Shown: positions 45,054 to 55,120, counted from the stretch's first letter. The stretch is DNA of 64,000 nt from Bdellovibrionales bacterium RIFOXYC1_FULL_37_79 (GCA_001770015.1 MEQB01000064.1:62001-126000), one strand, 5' to 3'. Notes: generated by a model not told the origin, from the letters alone. A program made the numbers and translations.

Positions 45054-47396
45054 CTAAAAAAGATAATCAAGTAGTTTTTGTAGCCATCCACCGTAAGCAA
45101 CAACAACGCCAGAGAAAACAACTGAAACCATACTCATAACTTTTAAAAGGATATTGAGTGAAGGTCCTGAAGTATCTTTGAAGGGATCACCTACGGTATC
45201 ACCAGTTACGCATGATTTGTGGGTAGGACTGCCCTTGCCCCCGAAATTTCCTTTTTCAACAAATTTCTTAGCATTGTCCCATGCTCCACCTGAGTTATTG
45301 AGCATGATTGCCAGTGCAAAACCAGTGGTCAAACTTCCAATTAATAGACCAAAAACACCGGTGACACCAATTAAAAGTCCGGTGGCCACGGGTACCAGAA
45401 TGGCCAAAAAGGAAGGTATAATCATTTCTTTTTGAGCACCTTTAGTGGAGATCGCAACGCATCTGGCGTAGTCTGGTTTTCCTGACCCATCCATGATGCC
45501 TGGGATTTCCTTAAATTGTTTTCTAACTTCAGCAACCATTGCTTGCGCTGCTCTTCCAACTGCTTTCATCGTTAAAGCGCAGAATAAAAAGGCAACCATT
45601 GATCCTATAAACATTCCGACCAGTACATAAGGATTCATGATGGTTAATTCATAGGCTTCTACAAAACTGCTGATTTGGGCGCTTGATACATCAATTGCTC
45701 CAGTGGCGGCGGCTTGCATTTTATTGGCCGCAAATTTAATTCCACCAATCTCGAAAATTCCACCAGCTTCAGTGGCATATTTTCCAATCCAAATTCGAAC
45801 TTCCTCAATATAAGCAACTAGAAGTGCCAGTGCGGTTAAGGCTGCTGAACCAATGGCAAAACCTTTACCGGTGGCTGCAGTGGTATTGCCAAGCATATCG
45901 AGTGCATCGGTTCGAACTCTGACTTCTGGACCGAGGTGAGCCATTTCAGCGTTTCCTCCGGCGTTGTCGGCGATTGGGCCGTAAGCATCGGTAGCTAAAG
46001 TTACCCCCAAAGTTGCCAGCATACCAACTGCCGCAAAACCGATTCCGTAAAGTCCCATTGAAAAATTGGTGAGACCACCAGCGAAGGCGTAAGAGAGAAC
46101 GATGGCAGCAGAAATGGTCAGTACCGGAATGGCAGTGGACTTCATCCCTACGGCAATCCCTTCAATGATAGTAGTTGCGTGTCCCATTTGGGCTGCAGTT
46201 GCGATACCTTTGGTGGGTGCATATTCATCTGAAGTATCATGTTCAGTTGATTGACCAATGATAATACCAGCAAGCAGACCGGTCATAACGGAAAGAGCAA
46301 TTTTCCAATCAAGACCGAGTATTGGTAGAACAATAAACGCTGCAATGGCGATTAAGAGGGATGGAACCCAAACGCTGATACCAAGAGCGGTAAGCAGATT
46401 CTTTTGAGTGGCTTCTTCTTTGGTTCTCACCAAGAAAATTCCGATGACTGATAAGACGGAACCTATACCAGCGATAACCATGGGAGCGATGACATAAGAT
46501 AAAAGTTTGTCTCCTGAAACTGCCAGTGAAGCTCCGATAGCTGCTGTTGCTAAAATACATCCACAATAGGATTCGTAGAGATCAGCACCCATACCTGCAA
46601 CGTCACCAACATTGTCACCGACGTTATCAGCAATGGTGGCCGGGTTTCTTGGATCGTCTTCTGGAATATTAGCTTCAACTTTTCCAACCAGGTCAGCACC
46701 CACGTCAGCGGCTTTGGTATAAATACCACCACCGACTCTCGCAAAAAGAGCTTGAGTTGAAGCACCCATACCAAAAGTTAGCATCGTGGTGGTTACGGCA
46801 ACCATTTTACCTTTTATAAATATTTCGTCGGCAAGCCAAGCTGGATCAAAAGTGGCACCGGCAGAAACCAGACCAATATGTTCAGCGAGACTGACTGAGA
46901 GACCAAAAATATTATGGTCGTATAACATATTTAATCCCCAGTACCATAAGGTGATATCAAGTAAGCCGAAACCCACTACCACTAGTCCCATGACTGCGCC
47001 AGCGCGGAAAGCAACTTTTAAACCTTGGTTTAGAGATTGTTTGGCCCCCCAAGCAGTTCTTGAACTGGCCTCTGTTGCAGTTTTCATACCTATGAAACCA
47101 CATAAACCTGAGAAGAAACCGCCGGTTAAAAAGGCGACGGGAACGAAGGGATTTTGAATACCCATGAAAGCTAGAATAGTTAACAGAAGAACGAGTACGA
47201 TAAATACAAGTCCCACTACGCTATACTGCTTTCTTAAATAAGCATAAGCGCCCTCTTGAACATACCCGGCAATTTCTTTCATTCGATCTGTTCCTCTGTC
47301 AAAACTCATGACAGATTTAAAGAAATACAGAGCAAAAATTAATGCTAAAACTGATGCGATTGGAGCGATCCAAAAATAACATGGTATCGAGCTCAT
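45054..47396 (-). CDS. hppA: Membrane pyrophosphatase, K+-dependent type
   Basis: Couples PPi hydrolysis to H+ or Na+ export. About 780 residues with ~16 membrane helices. The signature [47 protein letters not shown] region is complete, and so is the late [22 protein letters not shown]. The segment [10 protein letters not shown] has Ala and Gly where K+-independent pumps have Lys and Thr, so it belongs to the K+-dependent class, which includes both Na+ and H+ pumps. RBS AAGGAGG. Divergent from tpiA. Confidence 0.94.
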   Translation of the reverse strand: MSSIPCYFWIAPIASVLALIFALYFFKSVMSFDRGTDRMKEIAGYVQEGAYAYLRKQYSVVGLVFIVLVLLLTILAFMGIQNPFVPVAFLTGGFFSGLCGFIGMKTATEASSRTAWGAKQSLNQGLKVAFRAGAVMGLVVVGFGLLDITLWYWGLNMLYDHNIFGLSVSLAEHIGLVSAGATFDPAWLADEIFIKGKMVAVTTTMLTFGMGASTQALFARVGGGIYTKAADVGADLVGKVEANIPEDDPRNPATIADNVGDNVGDVAGMGADLYESYCGCILATAAIGASLAVSGDKLLSYVIAPMVIAGIGSVLSVIGIFLVRTKEEATQKNLLTALGISVWVPSLLIAIAAFIVLPILGLDWKIALSVMTGLLAGIIIGQSTEHDTSDEYAPTKGIATAAQMGHATTIIEGIAVGMKSTAIPVLTISAAIVLSYAFAGGLTNFSMGLYGIGFAAVGMLATLGVTLATDAYGPIADNAGGNAEMAHLGPEVRVRTDALDMLGNTTAATGKGFAIGSAALTALALLVAYIEEVRIWIGKYATEAGGIFEIGGIKFAANKMQAAATGAIDVSSAQISSFVEAYELTIMNPYVLVGMFIGSMVAFLFCALTMKAVGRAAQAMVAEVRKQFKEIPGIMDGSGKPDYARCVAISTKGAQKEMIIPSFLAILVPVATGLLIGVTGVFGLLIGSLTTGFALAIMLNNSGGAWDNAKKFVEKGNFGGKGSPTHKSCVTGDTVGDPFKDTSGPSLNILLKVMSMVSVVFSGVVVAYGGWLQKLLDYLF

Positions 47397-47588
47397 TAAC
47401 CCTCCTTAAAAAAAGTAAAAAATTATTAAAATGAATATAAATTTTCCACTTGATTATGATCGAAACAGTCAAGTTTGTATATCTATAAACTAATAAATTG
47501 ATGGAATCAAAATATTAGTTTTACGTTGCTTGTTTATTTTTGTTTTTATAGTATGAAGGAGGTTTTTGTTGATCAATAGGAGTGTTTT
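47397..47588. other. Divergent promoter region hppA / tpiA, with a mini-frame
   Basis: AT-rich, 192 bases. On the + side GAAGGAGG (47555-47562) is followed by TTG 47569 and an eight-codon frame ending in TGA (47590-47592), overlapping the tpiA ATG. A second ribosome binding site, AGGAG (47578-47582), serves tpiA itself. Promoters not certain. Confidence 0.35.
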
Positions 47589-48326
47589 ATGACGAGAGAA
47601 AAGTATATAGTTGGAAACTGGAAAATGAATCAAACCTTGGCCGAAATTGAGCATTTTTTTGTTGGTTTGAAGGGAAAGAAAAGAGGTGTGCGAACCTGGA
47701 TTGCTCCGCAGGCTATGCATCTTAAAACTGTTATGGACTATGCCAACATGCTGGATATAAGAGTCGGTGCACAAAACTGTGCCGATCACCAGTTTGGAGC
47801 ATACACCGGAGAGTTATCCCCATTTTCCCTTAAGGATTTGGGAGTTCATTTTACCCTGATAGGACACTCCGAAAGAAGACAGATTTATGGCGAATCGGAT
47901 GAATTATTGAATGCGAAAACTCAGCAGGCACTTCAAAGCGGTCTAAGGGTTATTTTTTGTGTCGGGGAAACTTTGGAAGAGCGAGAAGCTAATAAAACTA
48001 AAGAGGTTGTGGCCTATCAAATTTTAAATGGCCTAAAAAATATTTCTGAAAAATATAGAAGAAGAGTTAAAATTGCCTATGAACCAGTGTGGGCCATCGG
48101 TACAGGAAAGACTGCAACTAGTGAACAAGCACAAGAAGTGCATGCTTTCATTCGTCATGAAATGCTTTCTCAAGTGCAGCTTTCTTCGCAGGAAACCATT
48201 ATTTTGTATGGTGGAAGTGTCAAGCCATCGAACATCAAAGAACTTTTATCGCAAGAGGATATTGATGGTGCTTTAGTCGGGGGAGCCAGTCTGAAGGCAG
48301 AAGATTTTTTACAACTTTGTATTTGA
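47589..48326 (+). CDS. tpiA: Triosephosphate isomerase
   Basis: Interconverts dihydroxyacetone phosphate and glyceraldehyde 3-phosphate. It has the N-terminal VGNWKMNQTL (catalytic Lys), GHSERRQIYGE (catalytic His), the AYEPVWAIGTGKTAT loop (catalytic Glu and loop 6), and the phosphate-binding YGGSVKPSN. At 245 residues it is normal. Convergent with gap, sharing a terminator. Confidence 0.96.
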   Translation: MTREKYIVGNWKMNQTLAEIEHFFVGLKGKKRGVRTWIAPQAMHLKTVMDYANMLDIRVGAQNCADHQFGAYTGELSPFSLKDLGVHFTLIGHSERRQIYGESDELLNAKTQQALQSGLRVIFCVGETLEEREANKTKEVVAYQILNGLKNISEKYRRRVKIAYEPVWAIGTGKTATSEQAQEVHAFIRHEMLSQVQLSSQETIILYGGSVKPSNIKELLSQEDIDGALVGGASLKAEDFLQLCI

Positions 48327-48351
48327 TCGACACATAAATGGAAATAAAAAA

Positions 48352-48378
48352 GCCAAGAATGTTCTTGGCTTTTTTTAT
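48352..48378. terminator. Terminator between tpiA and gap
   Basis: AAGCCAAGAA (48352-48361), two-base loop, TTCTTGGCTT (48364-48373), then TTTTATT on the right and A-rich sequence on the left. Confidence 0.88.
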
Positions 48379-48394
48379 TGATCATTTTTTCTAG

Positions 48395-49405
48395 CTAGAG
48401 AGATTTTCCCATAAGTTCAAATAAATTGACACATTTTGCAGAATATGCGTATTCGTTATCATACCAAGAAACCAGTTTAACCATGTTATTTTCAATGACC
48501 ATGGTACTTTGTGCATCAAAAATTGAAGTGTGTGCATCACCTATGATGTCAGTTAGAACAATGGGATCTTCGGTGTAATAAAGGATACCTTTCATAGGAC
48601 CGTTGGCAGCTTCTTTAACTGCGGCATTTATTTCTTGAACGGTGGCATTTTTTTTCAAGATGACAACCAAGTCTACCAGGGAGCCCACCTGGGTAGGTAC
48701 TCTCATGGCACAACCATTAAGTTTTCCTTTGAGTGCAGGAATAACCAAACCAACTGCCTTAGCCGCACCAGTAGAGGTCGGAATAATATTGGTGGCAGCA
48801 CTGCGGGCCCTTCTCAAATCTTTATGTGGGGCATCTATAACCTGTTGGTCGTTTGTGTATGAGTGAATGGTTGTCATGAGACCTTTTTCAATTCCAAAAT
48901 TGTCGTGAATGACTTTGGCCAAAGGAGCAAGACAGTTGGTTGTGCACGAGGCGTTGGAAACTAATTTATCAGAAGCTTTTAAGGTATCTGAGTTAACACC
49001 ATAGACGATAGTGGCATCTACATCTTCCGCACTCTTGGAAGGAACTGAAAGGAGGACTTTTTTTGCTCCGCCTTGAATATGCTTGGTTATGCCCGCTCTA
49101 TCTCTAAAGATACCAGTTGATTCCAGCACTATATCAACACTTTTATTTCCCCAACCAATATTGGCAGGATCTTTTTCGGCCGTTATTTTAATCGTTTTTC
49201 CATTAACAGTTATGGAATCCTCAGAAGACGTCACTTCACCCTTGAATCGCCCCATGATTGAATCGTATTTTAAAAGGTGGGCCAATACATTTGGCTGTAC
49301 AAGGTCATTAATGGCCACCACTTCAATATTTTTGTGGTTTTGTAAAATTCTAAAGACAGTGCGGCCGATGCGGCCAAAGCCATTGATTCCAATTTTAATC
49401 GTCAT
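48395..49405 (-). CDS. gap: Glyceraldehyde-3-phosphate dehydrogenase
   Basis: Oxidative phosphorylation of glyceraldehyde 3-phosphate with NAD+. It has the Rossmann start IGINGFGRIGRTVFRIL, the active site SNASCTTNCLAPLAKV, and the late SWYDNEYAYSAKCVNL. At 336 residues it is a standard NAD-dependent class I enzyme. RBS GAGGAG. Divergent from the phosphofructokinase across a 251-base gap. Confidence 0.96.
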   Translation of the reverse strand: MTIKIGINGFGRIGRTVFRILQNHKNIEVVAINDLVQPNVLAHLLKYDSIMGRFKGEVTSSEDSITVNGKTIKITAEKDPANIGWGNKSVDIVLESTGIFRDRAGITKHIQGGAKKVLLSVPSKSAEDVDATIVYGVNSDTLKASDKLVSNASCTTNCLAPLAKVIHDNFGIEKGLMTTIHSYTNDQQVIDAPHKDLRRARSAATNIIPTSTGAAKAVGLVIPALKGKLNGCAMRVPTQVGSLVDLVVILKKNATVQEINAAVKEAANGPMKGILYYTEDPIVLTDIIGDAHTSIFDAQSTMVIENNMVKLVSWYDNEYAYSAKCVNLFELMGKSL

Positions 49406-49656
49406 AATTAACTCCTCGTTTAAAAAAGATATACCTAATATTGGTAACGCTTAAGTGAGACTATTTCAACTTAAAAAAGCGAAAGACAATCTGCAAAATA
49501 ACCTGACCAAATTTATCAAAATTAATTCTTGATCGTTTCTAAACTTAAAAAACAAATTTACCCACTACATCTTATGCTATAAGCGAGAGATAATATGATT
49601 AATTGAATTTTTTATAAAATGAAATTGTTTCCAACGAAGTTGTTAAGGAGATGGTT
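49406..49656. other. Divergent intergenic region gap / pfp
   Basis: AT-rich, 251 bases. It must contain both promoters; TTGAAA on the - strand (49466-49471) is a possible gap -35. No hairpin or RNA recognised. Confidence 0.35.
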
Positions 49657-50835
49657 ATGACAAAAGGGACGATTGGGATTTTGACCGGTGGGGGAGATGT
49701 TCCAGGTTTAAATCCGGCCATACGGGCTGCCACTATCAGAGCAGTCAAGGAAGGGTACAAGGTTATTGGGATTAAAAATGGATGGAAGGGACTTATTAAT
49801 ATTGATCGAGATAAACCTCTGAGTGAGCAAAAATATGTAATGCCTTTGGATATCAGCGCAGTTCAGGCAGTAGGCAGAAGAGGCGGGACATTTCTTCACA
49901 GTGCCAGAACGAATCCTCTTCATATTAAAAAAAATGATGTTCCATTTCGATTGCAGAGTGAATATCAATTGGATGACAACGATCTCACACCCGAAGTGGT
50001 TAAAAATCTGGATTATCTTGGGATTAATTATCTGATACCGATTGGTGGGGATGATACGCTCAGCTATGGTGCCCATTTGCATAAGCAGGGCTTTAAATGC
50101 GTGGCAATTCCTAAAACCATGGATAATGATGTTTCGGGAACGGAGTATTGTATTGGTTTTAGTACTTGTGTTACCCGAACGGTTCATTACACCAGACAAC
50201 TTAGAACCTGTGCCGGAAGTCATGAACGCTTTTTAGTGGTGGAAGTTTTTGGAAGATACGCTGGCTTTTCGTCCTTAATTCCTTGTCTGGCGGGGGCGGC
50301 TGACCGATGTGTTATTCCTGAGCATAAATTTGATATTGATAGACTGACCGAGCTGATGGTTTACGATAAAAGAAATAACCCTAGCGCCTATTCAGTGTTG
50401 TTTGTTTCGGAAGGAGCAATGTTTGAAGGTGGTGAGATGATTTTTGAAAATGATGAGAAGGATGGTTTTGGCCATAAGAAGCTTGGGGGCATTGGGGATT
50501 TGGTGGCACTCAAGTTAAAGGAACTTTCCCCTAAATATAATGGCGGAGAGAAAATTTCCTCTATTACCCAAAGATTGGGATATCTGGTCAGGTCTGGGGA
50601 TCCCGATGCGATTGATTCCATGGTTTCGATGGCATTTGCTAATTTAGCCATGAGCTATATTATGGAAGGAAAAAGTGGAATCATGGTTTGTTTAAGAAAG
50701 GGGCGTTATGAAAGTGTCCCATTGGATGTTGTCATTAGTTATAAAAAATTGGTAGATGTATCAAAATTTTATGACATCAATCGCTACCGTCCAAGATATG
50801 AAAACTTTGAAGATAAACCAATGTGGATCATTTGA
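49657..50835 (+). CDS. pfp: 6-phosphofructokinase with pyrophosphate-type active site
   Basis: Phosphorylates fructose 6-phosphate. ATP enzymes have GGDGS and PGTIDND; this protein has PIGGDDTLS and PKTMDND, the Asp and Lys at the two positions that mark PPi-dependent enzymes. PPi use is therefore likely, and the reaction would be reversible. It also has GILTGGGDVPGLN and VEVFGRYAG. Start ATG 49657 with AAGGAG; 392 residues. Neighbours are the membrane PPase and two glycolytic genes. Confidence 0.9.
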   Translation: MTKGTIGILTGGGDVPGLNPAIRAATIRAVKEGYKVIGIKNGWKGLINIDRDKPLSEQKYVMPLDISAVQAVGRRGGTFLHSARTNPLHIKKNDVPFRLQSEYQLDDNDLTPEVVKNLDYLGINYLIPIGGDDTLSYGAHLHKQGFKCVAIPKTMDNDVSGTEYCIGFSTCVTRTVHYTRQLRTCAGSHERFLVVEVFGRYAGFSSLIPCLAGAADRCVIPEHKFDIDRLTELMVYDKRNNPSAYSVLFVSEGAMFEGGEMIFENDEKDGFGHKKLGGIGDLVALKLKELSPKYNGGEKISSITQRLGYLVRSGDPDAIDSMVSMAFANLAMSYIMEGKSGIMVCLRKGRYESVPLDVVISYKKLVDVSKFYDINRYRPRYENFEDKPMWII

Positions 50836-50857
50836 AGTTTAATTAGGGAGGAGTAAG

Positions 50858-52075
50858 TTGATTAATCGAAAATGGGCAATTCCACTTATCGGGGTGAATG
50901 TTTTGGCTTTGTTGGATTCTCTTTATCTGACATGGCATCACTATCAGATGGAAATTGCCAGACCGATCACAAGTAGCTTTTGTACAATTAATTCTTTTAT
51001 TGATTGTGATTCGGTGGCGCTTAGTTCTTATGCCCGATTTTTAGGAATGCCGGCAGCCGGGCTTGGAGTTTTTGCTTATCTGTTTTTATTGGGTCTGTTT
51101 ATTCATTTATTTTATTTTAAGAAAACAGACGTCAGCAGGGATTTGAATCTTTCCTTTATCGTGCTTCTGGTGATGCTGCTATTTTCTCTTAGACAGTTTT
51201 TAGCTTCCCTTATCTTTGTCAAAGCGGTTTGCATCATGTGCATAGGATTATATGTCTGTATAATTCTGATGGCCATTTTTAACTATCAACTGCTCCTTAA
51301 GATAGATTACAAGGAAGGGCTGAAAAAATTAGTTGAGATTTTAAAGTTTGCGCATATTAGGGAGAGCCTGGTTTATCTTTTAATGGTGTTTTTTTGCATT
51401 ATTATTTCTACGGCGGTTTGTCTTTTATTTAAAACTCATTTTGAATCGGAGGTTTTGCCACCAGAGCAATCAGCTAATCAGGAAAAAGGGATTTTGGAGA
51501 TCTATAACGAATTGCCATCGCAAGCGATTGACTTTAAAAATCTACCATTTAAAGGGGCAGAGGATGCACCATTTGTTTTTTTGGAAGTTAGTGATTTTGA
51601 GTGTCCATTTTGTTCCTTAAGGGGAGCCATTTTACTGCGGTTAATGCGCCATTTTGAAGGGCTGGTGAAAATATATTTTTTAAATTTCCCGCTTGATGAT
51701 AAATGTAACCGCACGATCAAGGATAAATTTCATAACAATGCATGTCTGTCAGCAAAGTATGCTATTTGTGCAGACCAAGAAGGTAAATTTTGGCCATATC
51801 ATGATTATTTATTCAAGCATCAAAAACAAATTTCCAAGGAGTGGCTGCACAGTTCAATTAAACATTTCAATTTTAATCAGGAAAAATTCGCAGCATGTTT
51901 GAAGGATTATGCTTCTGATAAGTTAAATCAAGAGTTGGAGCGAGGTTATCAACTCAATATCACTTATACGCCGACTATTTTTCTAAATAATAAAAAAATT
52001 TCCGATCTGGTCCAAAGAGAGGAGGATATTATTGCCCTGTTAGAGAGCATCATGAAGGCTTCGTTGGAGAAATAA
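50858..52075 (+). CDS. VKOR-DsbA fusion, disulfide-forming membrane protein
   Basis: Makes protein disulfides in the periplasm. The N-terminal vitamin K epoxide reductase domain (~1-150) has four to five helices, the paired Cys in SFCTINSFIDCDSV and the active CIMC (VCIMCIGLY). A further helix near residue 175 leads to a DsbA-like thioredoxin domain (~225-400) with FECPFCSLRG (CPFC) and cis-Pro TYTPTIF. Start TTG 50858 after AGGGAGGAG. The fusion replaces a DsbA/DsbB pair. Confidence 0.9.
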   Translation: MINRKWAIPLIGVNVLALLDSLYLTWHHYQMEIARPITSSFCTINSFIDCDSVALSSYARFLGMPAAGLGVFAYLFLLGLFIHLFYFKKTDVSRDLNLSFIVLLVMLLFSLRQFLASLIFVKAVCIMCIGLYVCIILMAIFNYQLLLKIDYKEGLKKLVEILKFAHIRESLVYLLMVFFCIIISTAVCLLFKTHFESEVLPPEQSANQEKGILEIYNELPSQAIDFKNLPFKGAEDAPFVFLEVSDFECPFCSLRGAILLRLMRHFEGLVKIYFLNFPLDDKCNRTIKDKFHNNACLSAKYAICADQEGKFWPYHDYLFKHQKQISKEWLHSSIKHFNFNQEKFAACLKDYASDKLNQELERGYQLNITYTPTIFLNNKKISDLVQREEDIIALLESIMKASLEK

Positions 52076-52079
52076 TCCC

Positions 52080-52808
52080 TTGGAAGAAATTACATTCAGG
52101 CCTATAGGTATTGTTAGAAGTCCATTTCCAGATAAGTTCGGGGTCCCTCGAAGATCAGGCCTTATTAAAAACTTAAAGGCCATCATTGAACTTGCCCCGG
52201 AATTTTCGCAACCTGGAATAGAAAAAGGTTTGAGCGGGTTTTCCCATCTGTGGGTGATTTTTCAATTTCATAAATATGCTATAAAAAAAACCTGGTCACC
52301 GACTGTGAGACCTCCACGTCTTGGTGGAAACAAGAAGATGGGGGTTTTTGCCAGCAGATCGCCTCAGCGTCCTAACTTCATAGGGATGAGCGCGGTGAAA
52401 ATTGATGGAATTGTAAGAAAAAAGGATAGAGTATATATACATATCAGCGGAATTGATATGATAGATAAGACCCCCGTGCTGGATATCAAGCCCTACATTG
52501 CTGATTCGGACCGGCTCAACAATACCAAGCGAGGGTGGATTGCCAAACTTCCTCTTAAAAAACCTCTCCTAAAGGTTACATTTTCTTCCGGGGTGAGAGA
52601 ATTTATTAAAAAAAATGAAACCAATGCTTCGGAATTTATCAAGCTGGTCAGAGAAATTGTGGCCCAAGATCCCCGTCCTTCCTATCTTCGCAGCCACCCC
52701 AGGAAGGGGCAAAAAAGTGAATTCACTTTCTCCTTTGGCGGATATGATATTGGTTTTTTGGTAAAAGAACAAAGTATTGCCTGTATCAATCGTATTATAA
52801 GTCTTTAA
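52080..52808 (+). CDS. trmO: tRNA (t6A37) N6-methyltransferase TrmO (TsaA family)
   Basis: SAM-dependent methylation of t6A37 in tRNA-Thr. It has FRPIGIVRSPFPDKFGVPRRSGL, GLSGFSHLWVIFQFH, RPPRLGGNKKMGVFASRSPQRPN and DMIDKTPVLDIKPY; together these are the UPF0066 signature. 242 residues. Start TTG 52080, five bases after the VKOR stop; a ribosome binding site is weak (GGAG inside the end of the upstream gene). Confidence 0.9.
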   Translation: MEEITFRPIGIVRSPFPDKFGVPRRSGLIKNLKAIIELAPEFSQPGIEKGLSGFSHLWVIFQFHKYAIKKTWSPTVRPPRLGGNKKMGVFASRSPQRPNFIGMSAVKIDGIVRKKDRVYIHISGIDMIDKTPVLDIKPYIADSDRLNNTKRGWIAKLPLKKPLLKVTFSSGVREFIKKNETNASEFIKLVREIVAQDPRPSYLRSHPRKGQKSEFTFSFGGYDIGFLVKEQSIACINRIISL

Positions 52809-52917
52809 TATTAAATATTTATATCCTACTTGAATCTTCTGGGTAAAAAAAAAATCAGTGTTTTGTCTATGAATTAAATGTGCTATATGGATGTTTATAA
52901 AACAAATGGAGTGGATG

Positions 52918-53793
52918 ATGGCTTGGGAATATAGCGACAAAGTTAAAGATCTTTTTATGAAAGCGATTACTAACAAGGAACAGTCTCATTTTGGAACTAT
53001 TGAAAATCCTGATGGAACCGGCAGTTATGGATCAATTGCTTGTGGTGATGCGATGGTGTTTTATTTTAAAGTAAAAAAAGATTCTATGGATCCCAAAAAA
53101 GATGTGATCATTGAGGCCAAATATAAAACTTTCGGTTGCACTTCTGCGATTGCTTCGTCAGAAGCCTTATGTCTCATGATCGAGGCGCAAAAACTGACTC
53201 CGATAGAGGCCATGAAAATTACCAGTCAGGATATTGTGGATTTTTTGGGAGGAATGCCGACGCAAAAAATCCATTGTAGTGTTATGGGTACAGAAGTTTT
53301 GAAAGTGGCGGTTAGCGATTGGGCAAAAAAACGAGGGTTGCAATTATTGGGTTTTGAAAACAATGATCAACCCGATCATGATGACGGGAAAATGGTGTGC
53401 CATTGTTTTGGACTTTCGGATAATTTTATCAAAAGGAAGGTTCACGATTTGAAATTGCAAGACCCCGAAGATATTAAAAATACCATCAAAGCTGGTGGCG
53501 GATGCGGGATGTGTGTTAACAGTCCCGACGGATTAAATGCGATTATTCAAGAAGTATGGGGCAGACAAGTGAAAGTTTCGGATGATAAAAAATTGATGGA
53601 AACGAAAAAAATTCACGAAGCCCTGCTTAGAGAATTTGAAAACGGTGCCAAGACCGAGTTGAATTATGTTGAGTTGGTGGATATCAAAGATCATATGGTT
53701 TATTGTATTTTCGAAAATGATCAAGATAAAAGAAAAATGGAACAATATCTTCATGATCGGGTGGATAAAAAGGTGGTTGTGATAGATGTATAA
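52918..53793 (+). CDS. nifU: NifU-like Fe-S scaffold with degenerate C-terminal domain
   Basis: Scaffold for iron-sulfur cluster assembly. The N-terminal IscU-like domain has Cys in IACGD, FGCTSAIASSEALC and KIHCSVMG. The central BFD-like [2Fe-2S] domain has MVCHCFG and GGCGMCVN. The C-terminal ~70 residues follow the Nfu fold by position, but the CxxC of the family is absent. Start ATG 52918 (or 52915) with GGAGTGG upstream; the earlier ATG 52891 lacks one. The next gene is the desulfurase. Confidence 0.88.
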   Translation: MAWEYSDKVKDLFMKAITNKEQSHFGTIENPDGTGSYGSIACGDAMVFYFKVKKDSMDPKKDVIIEAKYKTFGCTSAIASSEALCLMIEAQKLTPIEAMKITSQDIVDFLGGMPTQKIHCSVMGTEVLKVAVSDWAKKRGLQLLGFENNDQPDHDDGKMVCHCFGLSDNFIKRKVHDLKLQDPEDIKNTIKAGGGCGMCVNSPDGLNAIIQEVWGRQVKVSDDKKLMETKKIHEALLREFENGAKTELNYVELVDIKDHMVYCIFENDQDKRKMEQYLHDRVDKKVVVIDV

Positions 53794-53803
53794 GGAAGAA
53801 AAG

Positions 53804-54994
53804 ATGGTTACCTACCTAGATAATAATGCTACCACTCCTGTTGATCCAGCCGTCGTTAAAAGCATGATCCCTTATTTTGAAAACTTTTTTTATAATCCCA
53901 GCAGTGCCTACAAGGAAGCTCGCATTTCCAAACAAGCAATCGATGAGGCAAGATCGGTGGTCAAAAAAATGTTAAATGCCAAGTTCGATACGGAAATTAT
54001 TTTTACTGGTTCGGCTACCGAAAGTAATAATTTTGCGATAAATGGCGTACTGGATGCAAATGTTGATAGAAAACACATCATCACCACCAAAGTTGAACAT
54101 CCAGCAGTTTTGGAAGTGTGTCATGATCTTGAAAAAAAAGGTTTTACCGTTACCTATCTAGATGTTGATACTGCTGGAAATTTGAGTATTAAGGATTTGA
54201 TTAAGGCCATAAGAAGTGACACAGCCCTGGTCTCGATAATGTATGCTAATAACGAAACAGGGGTCATCTTTCCCATCGATAAGCTGTCCCGTATCGTCAA
54301 ACTGACTGATCCTAAAATTATGTTTCATACTGATGCCACCCAGGCTGTGGGGAAACTCGATATTGATCTTGCCCAAAAGCTCACTTATGTGGATCTACTT
54401 AGTTTTTCCGGGCATAAAATTTATGCTCCCAAGGGGATTGGAGTTTTGTATGCTAAAAAAGGCACTGCAATTCGGCCTATCATGCTGGGGGGGCATCAAG
54501 AGAGAGGGATGAGGGCAGGTACGGAGAATGTCCCCTATATAGTCGGGTTTAAAAAAGCCTGTGAACTTCTTATAAAAGAATTAGATGAAGGTGCTTCTGG
54601 TATTTTGGAATTGAGAGACCAGTTTGAGAAATTTGTGGTGGATTATATTCCATATGTAAAAATAAATGGGGGAGCGGCACCTAGAATTGCGAATACCTCC
54701 AATATCAGTTTCTATGGGATTGAGGGGGAGAGTATCCTCTATGCTTTGAACGAAGAAGGAATTTGTATTTCCACTGGATCAGCTTGTTCCTCTGGCTCAC
54801 TGGCCCCTTCTCACGTCATGCAGGCTATGGGCGTGCCTTTTACCTATGCCCATGGGTCACTTAGAGTTTCGTTTGGCAGGTTTAATTCGAAAAAAGATTT
54901 AGAAAAAATTATCAATGTTTTACCGAAGGTGATTTCCAAGCTAAGAGAGATCTCACCTTACTGGGATTATCAAAAGGACATGCCAGTCGAATAG
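53804..54994 (+). CDS. nifS: Cysteine desulfurase
   Basis: PLP enzyme that delivers sulfur from cysteine to the NifU scaffold. It starts TYLDNNATTPVDP, has THRYR-type PLP region LLSFSGHKIYAPKGIGVLY (Lys Schiff base in GHK), the active-site Cys segment STGSACSSGS, and RVSFGRFN near the end. Start ATG 53804 with AAGGAAG; an earlier ATG 53786 overlaps nifU. At 397 residues it is the NifS/IscS group. Confidence 0.94.
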   Translation: MVTYLDNNATTPVDPAVVKSMIPYFENFFYNPSSAYKEARISKQAIDEARSVVKKMLNAKFDTEIIFTGSATESNNFAINGVLDANVDRKHIITTKVEHPAVLEVCHDLEKKGFTVTYLDVDTAGNLSIKDLIKAIRSDTALVSIMYANNETGVIFPIDKLSRIVKLTDPKIMFHTDATQAVGKLDIDLAQKLTYVDLLSFSGHKIYAPKGIGVLYAKKGTAIRPIMLGGHQERGMRAGTENVPYIVGFKKACELLIKELDEGASGILELRDQFEKFVVDYIPYVKINGGAAPRIANTSNISFYGIEGESILYALNEEGICISTGSACSSGSLAPSHVMQAMGVPFTYAHGSLRVSFGRFNSKKDLEKIINVLPKVISKLREISPYWDYQKDMPVE

Positions 54995-55005
54995 AGGTGG
55001 TTGTC

Positions 55006-55062
55006 ATGTCCCAAGACCATGATCTGGTCGAAGTTTTAAACAATAAAAAAATCAATGGTTGA
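55006..55062 (+). CDS. Possible 18-residue peptide between nifS and hupB
   Basis: ATG 55006 after GAGGTGG, reading MSQDHDLVEVLNNKKING and ending at TGA 55062, which overlaps the -35-like TTGACA. Too short to recognise; may be chance or the stump of a lost gene. Confidence 0.2.
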   Translation: MSQDHDLVEVLNNKKING

Positions 55063-55099
55063 CATATGTAAATTTTACGATTTAAAATTTGTATATGAT
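55059..55099 (+). promoter_or_regulatory. Candidate promoter for hupB
   Basis: TTGACA (55059-55064). The -10 is unclear: TTAAAA lies 17 bases on and TATGAT (55094-55099) is 29 bases on. Low confidence. Confidence 0.35.
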
Positions 55100-55120
55100 A
55101 TTAATTTTTAAGGAGACATT

